This document shows positions 59,851 to 64,000 of a DNA stretch of 64,000 nt, piece by piece. The DNA lies in NCBI GenBank assembly GCA_028564675.1, contig JAOVVO010000318.1:1-64000 (forward strand), read 5' to 3'. Source of the stretch: Onchocerca lupi. Taxonomy: Eukaryota > Nematoda > Chromadorea > Rhabditida > Onchocercidae. The translations under genes and the position numbers were made by a program. The notes under the pieces are model-generated. The model had not been told where the DNA came from, searched no databases, and saw only the letters and a list, made by a program, of their open reading frames with translations. Position 1 is the stretch's first letter. Each line of letters opens with the position of its first letter.

Positions 59851-62328
59851 GCAATATTTCCCAAATGTATGAATTAATTGGTTGATTATTTTCTGGAAAA
59901 TTATTGTAGAATCAAATTGAGGCAAAGTTTCTTCTCAATTTCATATCATACATGTTATATATTCAGATAATAATAAGGAAGTTGATTCTAGGTGATTAAT
60001 TTCACCACTTAATGATAAATTTCCTAATTAATAATGAAACTTCACTTGAAACTTACGTTTTTCAAGAAATGGCTGAAATTTCGACTCTTTTTTTTCAAAG
60101 GATGTGCCAAAAAATGAGCATTTTGAGCATTTTTTTTATCATCAGCAAATGAAAGACTTAATATGAAAAAACGATTATTCAAAATAATCTATTCTACGAA
60201 TTGGAAGAAAAAGATTAATTTCTATCAAAGTCTTGGGATGAAGGAAATTTCGGAGTAAATCTTCTTACTGGTTAATAATTTTGAAATTGACGTCTTATTT
60301 CAAATTAAAATACTCAAAATTGCATATATTTCTTTGTTGCAATATTTATAATTGCCCAGAAAAGGACGAAAATGATGGAGAATGAAAATAAATAAATAAG
60401 CAAATCAATAAATAAATAAATAAATAAAAATTAAAACACTGAAAAGTATTTTCTGTTCCAGTATTATCGATCATTGTAAAATGGAAAGTTAATTTTTGAT
60501 GATCTGCCGAAAAAGTCTAAATTTCTTTTGCAAATAAACAATAATTTTGTAAATTTATTATGCATGGATATTGACATATTTTCTGTTGATGTCATTTGCA
60601 TATGAAATTAGATCAGAAACATAGAATAAATTCAAAAGACTCATAAAGAAATGAAATTTGGAATTTTATAGGATTGTCCAGAACTTAAAATATCCCTTGC
60701 AAGGAAATAGTTTTGCAGCTTAATCAATGATTATGTGCATTTATCAACTACTTCTAATGATAATGAATCAAGACTGATGAAATCGGAAGAAATCAAAAAT
60801 CAATGACAACAAATATTCAAACATTCCATTTCAAAAGTTTTTTCTTTTTTTTTTTTTTTTTTTTACGGTAAAAGTTGATTTGCTCATATCAGAACCATTA
60901 AAGATTATTAACACTGAATTATCCAGTATTTGATAAATATTTTTACTAAAATATTTATTTTAGCAATTTTTATGTATATATGTATTTCAAGATTTTTACA
61001 ATAAAATAATTCGTTGTTTTCTTCGTAACTAACATAGCAATTATTGTTTTTGGACAATAAAAAGTGAAAAAATTTTTCCAAAAAACCGAAATATTTTCAC
61101 AATATTTACAACAAAATATTCATATATTGAAAAAAAAAAAAAAAAATGTAAATCATTCGTTGCTGCTATTTCTTATGCAAATTTATAGCCTCTTCATCGA
61201 TTGCTTTCAAATTTTAATTACCACTAATTAAGCCTATTCAAATTAGCATGTTTGAGAAGATAATTTGTTGATTGATTGTTTTACCAGAAATTTATTTTCA
61301 TCTTTCTTTTGATTTCTTTATTTTTTTTTTTTTTTTCATTATAAACATTATTTTTTTGCTTAAATATTATTTTGATTGCATTCTTTCATAAAACATGATT
61401 TACTAAATTCAATATTGTTTAATTAAATGAGTCTTTTATTTTTTTTTTCTTCTATGAGTAAACTTAGCATTACAATGCAGTAACAATTAAAGATCGTTAA
61501 ATTGAAGCATAAAAGATAGAATGGATATATATATATATGTGAAAATTTGAATTTGAAATTTAATGTCATATTTTCAATTTTTTATTGTCTAACAGCCTAA
61601 ATGGCAATTATATTTCTAGCATGACAAATAAGGAGAAATGATTTAGTTGAAATAAAAATGACGAAATAATTATAATTAATAATCGTTTTTAATCATTCAA
61701 ATAAAATAAAATTTAATTTAAATATTCCCAAACATTTTTTCCTAATAGCAATTATTCGAGCGATTGAAATGCTTGAACTGCTACAAGTATTAGTCCATGA
61801 TTTCAGATTAAAAAAATTTGAGGCTAAAAAATTAATAGTATCATTCATTTTCGTATTCTAAACAAATTCTTCTAGTTATTTAAGAAAAACTTTTCATTAG
61901 CAATATTTAAATGAAAAATGACAACATTTCGCTTTATTTTATTTCACTCCTAATGAAAATCATGCTTATTAATTGGTGAAATAAATAAAATCAATTTTTT
62001 ATGAATAAAAATAACAAAAACTTGTAGATAAAGTGTTTCAAAAAGAAAAAAAAAAAAACAATACAAACAATATATTTATTAATGCATATTAAAATTTAAT
62101 CAATAAATGGAAAAATAAATGAAATTACTATCCTGAATATATTATACAACTAATTTGATATTAATGAATTTATACACATGTTTATGTTTTTTTTCTTTTT
62201 TTTTTTTTTTTTTTCATTTAATTTATGAATAATTGAAAAATTCAATTAAACATGAAAAAAAAAAAACTAAAGATATCAAAAAATCATTGAAAACATTAAT
62301 TTCATCTTTATAATCGATGAATTATAGC

Positions 62329-62330
<2 letters not shown>
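59851..62330. other. Intergenic A+T-rich spacer
   Basis: T runs at 60845-60865 and 61320-61336, an AAT/AATA-rich patch near 60388-60426 and a short TA repeat near 61526. Further weak echoes of the GATGA-GGAAATTTCGGA words occur near 60230-60260 and 60495. No splice-bounded coding exon was seen. Confidence 0.5.
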
Positions 62331-62378
<48 letters not shown>

Positions 62379-62380
62379 CA
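62331..62380. repeat. (AAT)n microsatellite
   Basis: About 16 uninterrupted AAT units passing into AATCAT/GATAAT variants at the edge of the GC-richer island. Confidence 0.95.
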
Positions 62381-63582
62381 TAATCATGATAATGATGACA
62401 GAATTGTTGGACGAAGGAAAGAGATGTTGTATATTTGGGTATGTTATTGCAATGATGATGGTTGGTTATGTTTGGGAAGAAAGAAGAATTGGATGGATGG
62501 ATGGATGGTGGTTGGTAGTAGTAGTGGTGGTGGGGGATAGCAAAAGGAGTCCCGGGGTGTTATACCTGAAAATACCGGTTGCCGTTACAGATGAAAAAGT
62601 TCGATGCGATACGATGATGTTTGAGCTGGCAATGGACAATAATTCCGTGTGCCCCAAAACATCAAGCAATGTGCCTATGGGCAAAAAAGAAAAAGAAAGG
62701 AGAGAAGGGGGAAGGGGAAAGAATTTGTTGGAAGAAGTACCGGTTGAAATTTATTCAAAAAGTTATTTAAAAATTTTTGCTCAAAATCTCAAGCAATTAT
62801 TATTTCGACAAAATTTTAGACAAATTTTTTCATTTTTGAAAAAAGCCACACAAGTTTGTCCCCAATGAAGTATCAATTCTCGCTACGACTTTTTTTTCTT
62901 TTCTGATACTAGAAAAAGCTTAGTTATATGGATATACAGATATTTGATTTGATTACATTCTTAAATAATTCATCCGGATATTTTTCAAAAAGTCTCAAGT
63001 ACATCATTTGTTACGTACTATGAAATTTAAACTGACAAATAACTATTTTTGTTTTTTCGTAAAAGTTTAGGCTCTCATAACTACTGAAGCAAAATATTCA
63101 AAATATTAAAAGTTCAGCATAATTCTTTTTCCCACCCCTCTCATATAAACCATCACGATCACATCATTATAAACTTTCCGTTCCATCGATCTTTTATGGC
63201 TGAATGAATGTGCGCCCAAATAAAATAACTGTCAATAGCCTTCCGTCTTCGAACTTCAAAATGGGGACACAATCGGCAATGTATGGTATGCCATGCCTTC
63301 ATTGGTCTCATTTAAGTCGCCAAAACCAGATTTTCACGAAAATCTTGTCTTCTTCGTCTTCTTGTCATCATCATTCCCTCTTCCTCTCCGTTCTCCATCT
63401 ATTCCTAAAAGCTTTGATTAGCAACTTTTATACATACTTGTGTACTACCATTATCATTATTATTATCATTATCATTCTTTATCTAAATCATAATTTAAAA
63501 TTTTTACATTGACATTCTCATGAACATCCTCTTCTCATTATATATATCATTATCATCTATATTATCATTACCCGTTTTTCAG
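62381..63582. other. GC-richer island with exon-like segments on both strands
   Basis: Two blocks (about 62400-62740 and 63180-63420) are far less A+T-rich than the rest of the window. They include GGAT tandem repeats (62490-62506) and purine-rich GGAGAGAAGGGGGAAGGGGA near 62698-62719. On the minus strand 62674-62566 is bounded by a T-rich CCCATAG acceptor and a TTCAG|GTATAA donor, encoding TLLDVLGHTELLSIASSN. On the plus strand GTTACAG|ATGAAAAAG and an open frame through 62868 compete. At 63190-63330 both strands are open. I cannot assign a gene or a strand; an upstream exon or promoter region of a gene continuing beyond the window is possible. Confidence 0.35.
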
Positions 63583-63775
63583 CAAACAAAAGGAAGAGTC
63601 ACATTACCGGGCATATTTTACTTCCAATATGAAAGAGATAAGGCACAAAGATGAAGACAAGATCCCCGAGGGCATTCAACAAATACGAAAAATAATGATA
63701 GCAAAGATCAGCTATGCGGAAGAAACCATCTTATCATTGATTATTTACCGTTATCAATATTACAAAATGATTTAA
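63583..63775 (+). CDS. Possible terminal exon of an unidentified gene
   Basis: A CCCGTTTTTCAG acceptor opens a frame of 64 codons ending in TAA. It encodes a hydrophilic stretch (KQKEESHYRAYFTSN, then KEIRHKDEDKIPEGIQQIRK, then ISYAEETILSLIIY). Composition is coding-like and less A+T-rich than the flank. The donor partner is not identified. An ATG (MKEIRHKDEDK) occurs within it, so a 48-residue single-exon protein is also possible. Confidence 0.3.
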
Positions 63776-64000
63776 TATCCACCAATGTTTCTTACATTCC
63801 ATATAATTCGAATATTCAAAAGTATAAAACTAAGAAAATTTAAAAATCCTAAGAAATTAATTAATCCGCATATTTAAAGAGAGAGAGAGAGACAGAGACA
63901 ATGGAAAAAAAGAGATGAAATGTATAATAGAAGAAATATTCGTTGAGACATGTAGAAGCAAGCGAAAATACTCAAAAACATTTTAAAAGAGATAAAACTT
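63776..64000. other. Window edge, A+T-rich with a GA repeat
   Basis: Contains a short GA dinucleotide repeat (about 63879-63898). No gene was seen before the window ends. Confidence 0.5.

Noticed and set aside
1..64000. CRISPR arrays, bacterial-style operons, ribosome-binding sites, rRNA genes
   Set aside because: None seen; spliced genes and base composition show that this is a eukaryotic nuclear sequence. A tRNA scan by program was not possible.

Overview
The window reads as a stretch of nematode chromosome. It is extremely A+T-rich (roughly three quarters or more by eye), full of A/T homopolymers and AAT/TA microsatellites. Its genes are broken into many short exons (about 30-370 nt) joined by GT-AG introns with TTTCAG or TTTTAG acceptors. 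Several first exons begin a few bases after an acceptor-like site with no recognisable upstream coding exon, which fits spliced-leader trans-splicing, although no leader gene was seen. A nuclear receptor with the nematode-type CAACAAFF P-box supports a nematode. A parasitic Spirurina (filarial-like) worm is my best guess, but this rests on base composition and gene style only. All exon models were built by hand from reading frame, splice sites and intron phase, and every junction listed is phase-consistent.

Layout: 1-3.4 kb is AAT repeat and mostly empty sequence with one possible orphan exon. 3412-8702 (-) is an M17 leucyl aminopeptidase of the NPEPL1/LAP-1 type. 8.7-11.7 kb is intergenic, with a striking 33-bp near-perfect hairpin beside a possible small gene. 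11727-15471 (-) is the mitochondrial ADP-forming succinyl-CoA synthetase beta subunit (SUCLA2 type). 18857-19337 (-) is a two-exon single-pass membrane protein. 20457-26695 (+) is a 10-exon classical protein tyrosine phosphatase with a lysine-rich N-terminus and a long Pro/Gln/Lys tail; one of its introns carries a GC-richer nested ORF on the opposite strand. 29023-34296 (-) is a nuclear hormone receptor with a DNA-binding domain but no ligand-binding domain. 34-46 kb is mostly gene-poor, with two possible small genes or exons. 46493-49023 (+) is an intracellular serpin with an atypical hinge. 51757-59655 (+) is a 15-exon, 732-residue coiled-coil, serine-rich protein that I do not recognise. 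It is followed by a decayed duplicate of its own last exon. 60-64 kb holds an AAT repeat and a GC-richer island with exon-like segments on both strands.

The genes are a mix of housekeeping metabolism (aminopeptidase, TCA-cycle enzyme), signalling or regulation (phosphatase, nuclear receptor), protease control (serpin) and lineage-specific proteins of unknown role. Nothing suggests that they form one pathway or operon. The most unusual items are the ligand-domain-less receptor, the hairpin, the nested antisense ORF, a dispersed repeat that preserves a reading frame in two copies, and the uncharacterised coiled-coil gene with its terminal-exon duplication.
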